A program made the translations under genes and the position numbers. 64,000 nucleotides of DNA, taken from positions 62,001 to 126,000 of the forward strand of contig CALFXJ010000061.1 in the NCBI GenBank assembly GCA_937958105.1. The letters run 5' to 3'. Shown here piece after piece: positions 35,429 to 44,600 of the stretch (its first letter is position 1; the number at the start of each line of letters is the position of its first letter). Origin of the DNA: an uncultured Cellvibrio sp. Lineage in GTDB: Bacteria > Pseudomonadota > Gammaproteobacteria > Pseudomonadales > Cellvibrionaceae. The notes under the pieces are model-generated. The model had not been told where the DNA came from. It did no database searches and saw only the letters and a program-made list of their open reading frames with translations.

Positions 35429-35962
35429 ATGAAGAAAATTTCTTATGCTCTGGTATCTGGATTTTGTGTGCTTTGTCTGACGGCTTGTGATTCATCATCT
35501 CAGCATCAAGACCTGCATGATTTCATGGCGGAAACCAAGCGTCGGCCACAAGGACAGATCGAGCCGCTTCCGGCCTTTCGTCCTTATCGTCCATTTGCTT
35601 ACAGCGCGATGACGTTGCGCAGCCCTTTTGATCGCCCTGTACGGGAAGAAGACAAGGCATCAATAAAGGGAGGTCGTACTGTTGAGCCGGATATGAATCG
35701 TGAACGTGAATATCTTGAGAGCTTCAATATTGCCGGTTTAAGGATGGTGGGAACGCTTACCAAGTCAGGGCGTCTCTGGGCGTTGATTGATGACGGGCAG
35801 GGTGGGGTTCACTCCGTGACGGTGGGCAATTACATGGGCAAAAGCCACGGCAAGATTATTAATACGGATCGTGCCCAGATTGAAGTGCTCGAAATTATCT
35901 CTGATGGCGCTAACGGTTGGGTTGAGCGCCCCAGAATTATCAAATTAGAAGAAAAGGAATAA
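35429..35962 (+). CDS. pilP: Type IV pilus lipoprotein PilP
   Basis: 177 residues. It is a lipoprotein with lipobox LTAC (C20), an extended N-terminal region that wraps PilN-PilO, and a C-terminal beta-sandwich (about 95-170, with NIAGLRMVGTL and ALIDDGQGGVHSVTVGNYMG) that contacts the N0 domain of PilQ. It starts two bases after pilO. All family landmarks are present. Confidence 0.94.
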   Translation: MKKISYALVSGFCVLCLTACDSSSQHQDLHDFMAETKRRPQGQIEPLPAFRPYRPFAYSAMTLRSPFDRPVREEDKASIKGGRTVEPDMNREREYLESFNIAGLRMVGTLTKSGRLWALIDDGQGGVHSVTVGNYMGKSHGKIINTDRAQIEVLEIISDGANGWVERPRIIKLEEKE

Positions 35963-35968
35963 ACCATC

Positions 35969-38044
35969 ATGGGTGTTTTGTTCTCATTGGGGTTAAAAAT
36001 GCGAAAAATAACCTTATTACTCGTCTGTCTGTTAGCCCCTGTAGCATGGGCAAATACGCTTGATGATATTCGTTTTGCAGAGCTCCCTGGCGAGCGATTT
36101 GAAGTCAGGATGACGTTCTCAGGGCCGCCACCTGAGCCTGCAGGCTATACCATTGAGCGACCTGCAAGGATTGTTCTGGACTTCCCGCAAGTAGTCAGCG
36201 CACTGAAAGAGCGTCGCTATCCATTGTCATTTGATAACGGTCAAAGTGCTATGGTACTGACAACGGAAGGGCGAACCCGTTTGATCTTGAATCTGGACGA
36301 TCTCACTTCCTACACAAGCCGCGCCGAAGGCAATACCTACATTGTGGAAGTTGGGGCGAGTGACGGTGGTTCCACGAACAACGTTGTTACTCCCAGTGTC
36401 ACTGTTCCGTCTGCCTCAACGGCTCAGGCAGTTTCCCATCAGGGGCCAGCTATCACCAATATTGACTTCCGTCGTGGTACCACGGGTGAAGGCCGCATCA
36501 TCATTGCTTTGTCTGACCCTAATATCAGCGCTCAGATGTCTGGTACCGGAGCCGGTGTACGCCTGACTTTCAAAAATACCTGGTTGCCGCCGGAGCTGCG
36601 TCGTCGGCTGGATGTGGTGGATTTTGCAACGCCCGTCTCTTTAGTTGCAGCGACCCACAGTGGCAACGACACGACTCTGAATATTTCTGCAACGGGTGAC
36701 TACGATTACTTGGCATATCAAGCGGATAAAGAATACGTTGTCAGTATCAAGCCGTTAACTGCACAGGAAATTAAGGAGAAGAAAGCGGAATTTGAGTTTA
36801 CCGGGGAAAAGCTTTCGCTCAATTTTCAGGATATTGAAGTTCGTGCTGTACTGCAGATTATCGCTGATTTCACAGAACTGAACCTGGTGGCAAGTGATAC
36901 GGTTCAAGGACGCATTACGCTGCGCCTGGATAATGTACCCTGGGATCAGGCGCTTAGTCTGGTATTGAAGACCAAGGGACTGGACAAGCGTCAGGTAGGC
37001 AATGTGCTGATGGTGGCCCCTGCTGCTGAAATTGCTGAGCGCGAACGCCAGGAGCTGACCACCAAGAAGCAGCTGGAAGAATTGGCACCGCTGCGTACTG
37101 AATATATCCGTGTGCGTTACGCTAATGCCAAGGAAATGTTTGAATTGTTCCGTGGAGAGCCGGGACAGCGTTCGGGGGGAAGTGGTTCCGGCCGAGGTGG
37201 CAGTCAATCTACCGGCAGTGTTCTCTCTGAGCGTGGCCAGGCCATTGTTGATGAGCGGACCAACTCCATTATTATCACCGATACTGCTGATCGTATCGAA
37301 GCCTTCAAGCGTCTTGTGGATCAGATCGATATTCCAATTCGTCAGGTGATGATTGAGGCTAGAATTGTTATTGCTAACACGGATTTCCGTAGGGAATTGG
37401 GAGTGCGTTGGGGTGCGGGTGGTTCCGACCAGTCTTCTGATACCTATACGGAAGCCGAGGGAAGCGTAAACCTGGCTACAACTAGTAATCCGGCAGGAAC
37501 ACTTTCTCTCGGCATTATTACCGATAATGAGTTTCTGGATCTGGAGTTGTCGGCGTTAGAAAATACAGGTTTTGCTGAGATAGTTTCCCAGCCAAAAGTT
37601 ATCACTGGTGACAAACAGCGTGCGACCATTTCTTCGGGAACTGAAATTCCTTATCAGGAAGCATCAGCCAGTGGTGCTACAGCCGTGTCGTTTAAGGAGG
37701 CGGTATTAAAACTGGATGTCACCCCGCAGATCACGCCTGATAATCGCATCATTATGGACCTGGTTATTAATCAGGACTCGGTAGGGCAAATTATTTCCGA
37801 TTTCGGTATTCCAACCCTTGATGTGACTGAGCTGACTACAAAAGTTTTAGTGGCAAATGGACAAACCGTCGTGTTGGGTGGTGTGTTTACGGTGGAAACT
37901 ATCAGAGCTCAAAACAAGGTACCGCTGTTGGGAGATATTCCTTACCTTGGTCGTCTGTTCAAGCGTGATGTTAACGAAAACAACAAAACAGAATTGCTGT
38001 TGTTCATTACCCCCAAAATCATGGCCGACAGCCTGACCAATTAA
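35969..38044 (+). CDS. pilQ: Type IV pilus secretin PilQ
   Basis: 691 residues from the ATG at 35969; an ATG at 35999 gives a cleaner signal peptide (MRKITLLLVCLLAP) and may be the true start. Two AMIN-type peptidoglycan-binding regions (about 30-260) are followed by the N0 domain (KLSLNFQDIEVRAVLQIIAD, about 275-340), an N1 domain (about 375-460 with a Gly/Ser-rich insert), and the C-terminal secretin core ending in TELLLFITPKIM. It forms the outer-membrane ring through which the pilus emerges. Its stop overlaps the aroK start by one base. Confidence 0.95.
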   Translation: MGVLFSLGLKMRKITLLLVCLLAPVAWANTLDDIRFAELPGERFEVRMTFSGPPPEPAGYTIERPARIVLDFPQVVSALKERRYPLSFDNGQSAMVLTTEGRTRLILNLDDLTSYTSRAEGNTYIVEVGASDGGSTNNVVTPSVTVPSASTAQAVSHQGPAITNIDFRRGTTGEGRIIIALSDPNISAQMSGTGAGVRLTFKNTWLPPELRRRLDVVDFATPVSLVAATHSGNDTTLNISATGDYDYLAYQADKEYVVSIKPLTAQEIKEKKAEFEFTGEKLSLNFQDIEVRAVLQIIADFTELNLVASDTVQGRITLRLDNVPWDQALSLVLKTKGLDKRQVGNVLMVAPAAEIAERERQELTTKKQLEELAPLRTEYIRVRYANAKEMFELFRGEPGQRSGGSGSGRGGSQSTGSVLSERGQAIVDERTNSIIITDTADRIEAFKRLVDQIDIPIRQVMIEARIVIANTDFRRELGVRWGAGGSDQSSDTYTEAEGSVNLATTSNPAGTLSLGIITDNEFLDLELSALENTGFAEIVSQPKVITGDKQRATISSGTEIPYQEASASGATAVSFKEAVLKLDVTPQITPDNRIIMDLVINQDSVGQIISDFGIPTLDVTELTTKVLVANGQTVVLGGVFTVETIRAQNKVPLLGDIPYLGRLFKRDVNENNKTELLLFITPKIMADSLTN

Positions 38045-38565
38045 TGATGTCCCGCACCACTATCTTCCTTGTCGGCCCCATGGGGGCCGGCAAATCCACC
38101 ATAGGGCGTCTTCTTGCCTCAGAGCTGAATCTATCTTTTCGGGACAGCGACCGGGTTATCGAGGAGCGTACCGGGGCTGATATTCCCTGGATTTTCGATA
38201 TGGAGGGGGAGGAAGGATTTCGTGAGCGGGAGACGGCGGTACTGACCGAGTTGGCGGCTGAGACAAATGTTGTTATAGCGACCGGCGGTGGGATCATCCT
38301 GCGGGAGGAGAACCGCTCTATCATGAAGTCAGCCGGCCACGTCTGCTATCTTACAGCCTCAATCGATCAGCTGGTTGAACGGACGTCCCGTGACAAGAAA
38401 CGCCCTCTGCTACAAGTTGACAATCCTCGCCAGAAAATTATCGATCTGCTGGCGCTTCGTGATCCTCTCTATCGCGCAGCGGCTGATTTCATCATCAATA
38501 CCGATCGCCGATCTCCCAAAGCTGTAGCTCAGGAAATAGCAGGATTAGTAACTGCTGCTCAGTGA
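38044..38565 (+). CDS. aroK: Shikimate kinase
   Basis: 173 residues. The P-loop GPMGAGKS is at 11-18, followed by the shikimate-binding FRDSDRVIEERTG segment, GGGIILREENR and the lid RDKKRPLL. It converts shikimate to shikimate 3-phosphate in aromatic amino acid synthesis. Two ATG codons stand in tandem (38044 and 38047); the first overlaps the pilQ stop. aroK-aroB behind pilQ is the conserved gammaproteobacterial order. Confidence 0.95.
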   Translation: MMSRTTIFLVGPMGAGKSTIGRLLASELNLSFRDSDRVIEERTGADIPWIFDMEGEEGFRERETAVLTELAAETNVVIATGGGIILREENRSIMKSAGHVCYLTASIDQLVERTSRDKKRPLLQVDNPRQKIIDLLALRDPLYRAAADFIINTDRRSPKAVAQEIAGLVTAAQ

Positions 38566-38634
38566 GCGCACCCGCAGCTTATGATAAAGTGCGTCCTGCA
38601 CATTTCCTATTCTCTATCTCAGGCAAATCTCGAT

Positions 38635-39711
38635 ATGCGCCAGTTAAATGTCGATCTGGGTGATCGAAGCTATCCCATATACATAGGTGAAAATCTTCTG
38701 GTCGATGGCCAATACATTCTGCCTCACATCCGGGGGCGGCAGGTATGTATCGTAACCAACGAAACCATTGCGCCATTATATTTACCATCACTGCAGAATT
38801 TACTGCACGCTTACCAGGTTGATTCGGTTGTGCTTCCCGATGGAGAGAGCTTCAAGAATCTTGAGACTCTTAATCTGATTTTCGATGGATTGCTCAGTGC
38901 TCGCCATAATCGAACGACCACGCTGATCGCTTTGGGCGGCGGCGTTGTGGGTGACATGACCGGGTTTGCGGCAGCCTGCTATCAACGGGGTGTGGACTTT
39001 ATCCAGATACCGACGACGCTGCTATCGATGGTGGATTCTTCGGTAGGTGGTAAGACCGGCGTTAACCACGCCCTGGGCAAGAACATGATTGGTGCTTTTT
39101 ATCAGCCCCGCTGTGTTATTGCGGATACCGGTTTGCTTGAGACACTGCCGGCCCGCGAGCTGTCAGCAGGTATTGCGGAAATCGTCAAATACGGACTGAT
39201 CGCAGATTTTGCCTTTTTCGAGTGGCTTGAGAAGAACATGCCGGCACTGATGGCGCGCGACAAAAGCGCTCTGGCTTATGCTGTGGAGCGCTCCTGCCAG
39301 ATCAAGGCGGAGGTGGTGGCGCAGGACGAGCGTGAAGGTGGCGTGCGGGCCATTCTTAACCTGGGGCATACTTTTGGTCACGCTATTGAAACTGCACAAG
39401 GGTATGGCAACTGGCTTCACGGGGAAGCAGTTGCTGCGGGGATGGTTATGGCTGCTGATCTGTCCTGGCGCCGCGGGGGTATCAGCCAGGCTGAGCTGGA
39501 TCGCACTGTGGCACTGTTGCAGCAAGCCAGGCTACCGGTGAAGGCCCCTGCCGATATGACAGACGAAACCTTCCTGTCCCTGATGGGGGTTGATAAGAAA
39601 GTACTTGATGGCCGCCTGCGCCTGGTGTTGCTGGAGGGCATGGGTAAAGCGATTGTCACCAGTGATGTGGACGGCGCGGTGCTGGCTCAGACATTCGCGG
39701 CTTGTCGTTAG
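38635..39711 (+). CDS. aroB: 3-dehydroquinate synthase
   Basis: 358 residues from the ATG at 38635 (MRQLNVDLGDRSYPIYIG), the conserved family start; an upstream in-frame ATG at 38581 adds a non-conserved extension. NAD-binding region LPDGESFKNLETL and GGGVVGDMTGFAAACYQRG, and the zinc ligands around LGHTFGHAIE and LHGEAVAAGM, are intact. It makes 3-dehydroquinate from DAHP, the second step of the shikimate pathway. Confidence 0.96.
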   Translation: MRQLNVDLGDRSYPIYIGENLLVDGQYILPHIRGRQVCIVTNETIAPLYLPSLQNLLHAYQVDSVVLPDGESFKNLETLNLIFDGLLSARHNRTTTLIALGGGVVGDMTGFAAACYQRGVDFIQIPTTLLSMVDSSVGGKTGVNHALGKNMIGAFYQPRCVIADTGLLETLPARELSAGIAEIVKYGLIADFAFFEWLEKNMPALMARDKSALAYAVERSCQIKAEVVAQDEREGGVRAILNLGHTFGHAIETAQGYGNWLHGEAVAAGMVMAADLSWRRGGISQAELDRTVALLQQARLPVKAPADMTDETFLSLMGVDKKVLDGRLRLVLLEGMGKAIVTSDVDGAVLAQTFAACR

Positions 39712-39753
39712 CCGAAAATTTTCTCATTGTAACTGGCTGTAGTGGAGGTGAAT

Positions 39754-41346
39754 ATGGTTCCGGAATCCCCCATCAATGCTGATCCGGATGGCCGGATTGG
39801 TGGGCGTGCATCAGCCAGCAAGAGTGAGGGATATTCCGATGAGGGGCGCCTGGCTGACTATCGGCAGCGCTATGGTCTGGCAATGGACCCATTTACGGAC
39901 GATCCGGATTTTCCCCTGTTTACTGGTGCGCAGCGGCGTGAGCTGCTGGATCAGCTGTTGCACCTTTGTCAGTTCGGTAAAAGCCTGCTGGTCGTATCGG
40001 GTGAGAGAGGGACGGGCAAGACCCGCCTGGCTCATGCACTGCTGGATTCCATGGCGGAATCAGATGAACTTTGTCTTATTACCGCGCGGCCGAACGAGGG
40101 TTTGGATCAGATCCTGATTCAAATTGCTCATGCATTTTCCCTTCGTCGTGAAGGTGTGGAGACGGCGGGACAACTACTCGCTGCCTTGAGAAGCTTCAGC
40201 CAGCCGATCATGGGTGGCGGAGATATTGCTCTGGTGGTAATTGATGATGCGCACCATCTTGCGGATCAAGCGCTGGCTGCCTTGTTAAGTCTCCTGCAGG
40301 GGCGCGACGAAGATCATCGCCGCTTGCACATTGCGTTCTTCGCAGAACCAAATTTAATCCACCGCCTGGATGAGCTGGACATGCAGGATGTCATGATCAA
40401 TGACTTCCAGCTATCACCGCTCACGCTACATGAAACCGTTGATTACCTGAACTTTCGGATGGAGATGGCTGATTACCTGGGGCCGGAGATTTTTCATGAG
40501 TCGCTGGTGGAGCCCTGGTGGCGTGAAGCGCAGGGAAACTTGCAGCTTATTCACGAATATGCCCGTGATTGCCTGCTTGAATCAGTGCTGCCTCAGGAGC
40601 AGGCCGGCAGGAAATCATTTCCATTGCTTCACATCATTGCAGCCGCCGTTCTGGGGGCGGTGTTTTTGATGACGTTCTTTTACAGCGGCGATGATGAAGA
40701 AGTCGTGGGAGACCAGATATTTACACAGCCTTTGCCGATTACACCGATCAAGCCAGTCGCCGCCTCATCTCATGCGGCAGTATCCTCTTCCTCTGTTGCA
40801 GGTAAAGCTGCAGCCAATGTGGTGCCGGCTCCGTCGACGGAAAGCCTGTCCCTGCCTGAAGATGTACCTGTACAGACCGGCGAATCGCTGAAACCACTGA
40901 CGCCTGAGCAGCTGCCCGCCGTTCGCTCTTCTGTTACGTCGAATGATCAATCAGCGTCAGCCAGTCCGGTCTCCTCTCGCGCCAGTGCGTCATCTGTGAC
41001 GGCAATGCCGGAGGCCAAGCCGCAATCACCGGCTGTCAAGCTGTCAGAAGATGAGCAAATACTGCTGTCCTGGCGTGCCTCAGAATATACGTTGCAGTTG
41101 CTGGGAGTGAGCACCGAGAAGGCTGCCCGTGATTACATCGCAGCGCAATCTAATCGCGCCGACCTGTTGATGTTCAAGACGTTGCGTCAGAACAAGGATT
41201 GGTTCGTGGTGGTGACGGGGCGTTATGCGACAGCTGCGGCGGCTCGTCAAGCCGTTGCCAGCCTGCCTTCAGAACAGCGAAAGGCTGGCCCTTGGCCCCG
41301 TGAATTGAAGGTCATTCAGCAGGAAATCAGCGCTCGCGACAGATAG
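39754..41346 (+). CDS. damX: AAA ATPase-SPOR membrane protein, DamX-like cell division protein
   Basis: 530 residues from the ATG at 39754, with a GGAG core six bases upstream. The N-terminal half is an ExeA-like AAA ATPase: Walker A GERGTGKT (83-90) and Walker B ALVVIDDAHHL. A single transmembrane helix (about 290-312) leads to a long Ser/Ala/Pro-rich linker and a C-terminal SPOR domain (about 443-525). The position after aroB matches damX in enterobacteria and its counterpart in Pseudomonas. E. coli DamX lacks a clear ATPase domain, so this is the longer pseudomonad-type version. The probable role is septal-ring function through SPOR binding to denuded glycan. Confidence 0.87.
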   Translation: MVPESPINADPDGRIGGRASASKSEGYSDEGRLADYRQRYGLAMDPFTDDPDFPLFTGAQRRELLDQLLHLCQFGKSLLVVSGERGTGKTRLAHALLDSMAESDELCLITARPNEGLDQILIQIAHAFSLRREGVETAGQLLAALRSFSQPIMGGGDIALVVIDDAHHLADQALAALLSLLQGRDEDHRRLHIAFFAEPNLIHRLDELDMQDVMINDFQLSPLTLHETVDYLNFRMEMADYLGPEIFHESLVEPWWREAQGNLQLIHEYARDCLLESVLPQEQAGRKSFPLLHIIAAAVLGAVFLMTFFYSGDDEEVVGDQIFTQPLPITPIKPVAASSHAAVSSSSVAGKAAANVVPAPSTESLSLPEDVPVQTGESLKPLTPEQLPAVRSSVTSNDQSASASPVSSRASASSVTAMPEAKPQSPAVKLSEDEQILLSWRASEYTLQLLGVSTEKAARDYIAAQSNRADLLMFKTLRQNKDWFVVVTGRYATAAAARQAVASLPSEQRKAGPWPRELKVIQQEISARDR

Positions 41347-41611
41347 AGGAAGCAAAAAATTTCTGTTCGGGAGTCCCCGGAAACTGGCGGTCTCGCGGCA
41401 TTAGAAGCATCTTTTTTCCCGTTAAATTGGCTTAATATATTGCCAAGCCCATCTTCAGCAGGTAATATCCTGCGCCCATTTTGTTTCAGCCCCTACTCAG
41501 GGGCTTTTTTGTCTGGAGTGCGATTATTTAACCCGGCAGCTTTCGTGGTGCTGGCAGAGTTGTGGGTGTCGCACTCAGTAACAATGATCAGCACTCAACG
41601 AGAAGCAGCCT
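41347..41611 (+). ncRNA. damX-gltB leader region with hairpins; candidate leader or small RNA
   Basis: This 265-base gap holds, in order, a near-dyad around a TAATAT -10-like box (41428-41445), a hairpin GCAGG-TAATAT-CCTGC (41458-41473), a strong intrinsic terminator (41488-41510), and a long-range pairing GAGTGCGA/TCGCACTC (41516-41523 with 41569-41576) just before gltB. If transcription starts near 41445, a short RNA of about 65 bases would result. The simple alternative is that the terminator only ends the aroKB-damX transcript. I do not recognise a known riboswitch. Confidence 0.35.
41488..41510 (+). terminator. Intrinsic terminator between damX and gltB
   Basis: AGCCCC (41488-41493) pairs with GGGGCT (41500-41505) around a 6-base loop, followed immediately by a run of T residues. 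It is 140 bases after damX and 100 before gltB. Confidence 0.85.
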
Positions 41612-44600
41612 ATGACCACTGGCCTCTACCGGTTGGACGAATTCAAAGACAATTGTGGCTTTGGCTTGATTGCTCACCTTAAGGGCAAAACCAGTCATCG
41701 CTTGTTGAGAACGGCTATTGAAGCATTGACCTGTATGACCCACCGCGGCGGTATCGCGGCGGATGGCAAGACAGGTGACGGATGCGGTCTGTTGCTCCAG
41801 AAGCCGGACACATTCCTGCGCACTGTGGCTAAAGAAGCCTGTGGAGCCGAGCTGACCCCCATCTACGGTGTGGGTTCTATCATGTTAAGTCGTGATGCCG
41901 CCCAAGCTGATGCGGCGCGCGCGATCCTATCTGAAGAGCTGGCAGCCCAGGACCTGGTGGTTGCCGGTTGGCGGGAGGTGCCGGTAGACAGCAGCTGTCT
42001 GGGCCCCATCGCGCTCAAATCTCTGCCTGTTTTTAATCACGTCTTCGTAAACAATGCGGATTTTTCGCTGGAACAGGTAAACGCGCGTTTGTTTATGGCG
42101 CGTCGTAAAGCGGAACAACGACTGGCTCATGACAAGGCATTTTACGTTGCCAGCCTGAGCACTGGAATCCTCTCCTATAAAGGCTTGATGATGCCGGTGG
42201 ATCTGCCGCAATTCTTCGCGGATCTCGCTGATCCTCGCATGGAAACGGCTATCTGCGTATTCCACCAGCGCTTTTCTACCAACACCATGCCTCAGTGGCC
42301 TCTGGCGCAGCCATTCCGGATGCTGGCCCACAACGGCGAGATCAATACCGTTGTCGGTAACCGCAACTGGTCTGTAGCGCGCACTCCCAAGTTCTCTACA
42401 CCATTGTTGCCGGATCTGCAGAGCGTGACCCCTCTGGTAAACCGCACAGGTTCTGATTCATCCAGCCTGGATAACATGCTGGAGATCCTGACGCTGGGTG
42501 GGATGGAGCTGCACCGTGCGATTCGTATGCTGGTGCCGCCGGCGTGGCAGAACGTCGATCATATGGATCCGGACCTGCGCGCCTTCTACGAATATAACTC
42601 CATGCACATCGAGCCCTGGGATGGTCCCGCCGGGCTGGTGATTACGGATGGTCGTTACGCTGTATGTACCCTCGACCGCAACGGGCTGCGTCCCTCGCGC
42701 TGGGTGATTACTAAAGATGACATCATCACGGTGGCATCTGAGGTCGGGGTTTACTCCTATAAGCCAGAAGATGTGGTGGCCAAAGGCCGTCTCGGCCCGG
42801 GCCAGATCATGTCGATCGATACTCAGACCGGTACTTTGCATCACACCGCTGATATTGATCAGCAACTCAAGTCCAGCCGTCCGTACAAGCAGTGGATGAA
42901 AGAGCGTGCTCTGCGCGTTGAGTCCACCCTGGTGGCGGACGATAAGGAAAACGGTATCGACCGTATCCAGCTCAAGTCCTACATGAAGATGTTCCAGGTC
43001 TCCTTCGAGGAGCGCGATCAGTTGTTGCGTCCTTTGGCGGAAGGTGGCCAGGAAGCCGTGGGCTCCATGGGTGATGACACTCCTATGGCAGTGCTGTCCC
43101 GTCAGCAGCGGTCAATCTACGATTATTTCCGTCAGCAGTTTGCTCAGGTAACCAACCCACCTATTGATCCGCTGCGTGAAGCGATCGTTATGTCGCTGGA
43201 GACGTGTCTCGGGCGTGAGTTGTCTGTCTACGAAGAAACACCGGAACATGCGGATCGGGTGATTCTGACCTCGCCCGTCCTGTCGCCCGCTAAATTCCGC
43301 GCGCTGCTCAACATGAATCGTCCGGGTTATGAGGTGGCCAGGTTCCCGTTGCATTATGATCCGACCCGGATGAACCTTCAGCAGGCCATTGCGCTGCTGT
43401 GCAAAGAAGTAGAAGCCGCGGTCAAGTCAGGCAAGGTGCTAATGGTTTTGAGCGACAATGATCTGCAAAAAGGTCTGTTGCCCATCCAGGCGCTGCTGGC
43501 CGTTGGCGCGGTGCATCAGCATCTGACCAACGTCGGCCTGCGTTGTGACTCCAACATCATCGTTGAAACTGGCAGTGCCCGTGATCCACATCAGGTAGCG
43601 GCATTGATCGGCTATGGTGCTACGGCAGTTTATCCCTATCTCAGCTACCACGTCTTGAATGACCTGGTGGAGACGGGTGAGCTGCTGACCGGCATTGATG
43701 ATGCCTACAAAAATTATCGCAAGGGCATCAATAAAGGCCTGATGAAGATCCTGTCCAAGATGGGTATCTCCACCATTACGTCTTATCGCGGTGCTCAGTT
43801 ATTCGAAGCGATCGGTCTGTCCGACGAAGTTATTGAGACCTGTTTCGCCAGCACGCCCTCTCGTATCAAAGGTGCCCGTTTTGAAGATCTTGAGGCGGAC
43901 CAGAAAGTCCTGGCTCAGAACGCCTGGGTGGATCGCAAACCGATTGTTCAGGGCGGTCTGCTCAAGTACGTGCACGGATCTGAATACCACGCGTTTAATC
44001 CTGACGTTGTGCAAACCCTTCAGAAGGCAGTGCAAAGCGGCAACTATGCGCTGTGGCGTAACTATGCCGACCTGGTCAATCAACGGCCGGTTTCCATGCT
44101 GCGCGACCTGTTGGCACTGCGCGAAGACGTCTGCACACCGATTCCTCTGAGTGAGGTTGAGCCGGTTGAAGCTATCATCAAACGCTTCGACTCGGCTGGT
44201 ATGTCCCTTGGCGCCCTGTCACCGGAGGCCCATGAAGCGCTGGCTGAAGCCATGAACCGCCTGGGCGGACGCTCCAACAGTGGCGAGGGTGGTGAAGACC
44301 CTGCGCGCTACGGCACCTTGAAGAGCTCCAAAATCAAGCAGGTGGCTTCGGGTCGTTTTGGTGTGACTCCAGCTTATCTGGTGAATGCTGAAGTGCTGCA
44401 GATCAAGGTCGCCCAGGGGGCGAAGCCCGGCGAAGGCGGGCAGCTGCCTGGCGGTAAGGTCAATAGCCTGATCGCACGTCTGCGTTATTCGGTACCGGGC
44501 GTTACCCTGATTTCGCCACCGCCGCATCATGATATCTACTCCATTGAAGACCTGGCGCAGCTGATCTTCGACCTCAAGCAGGTGAACCCGGATGCCCTGG

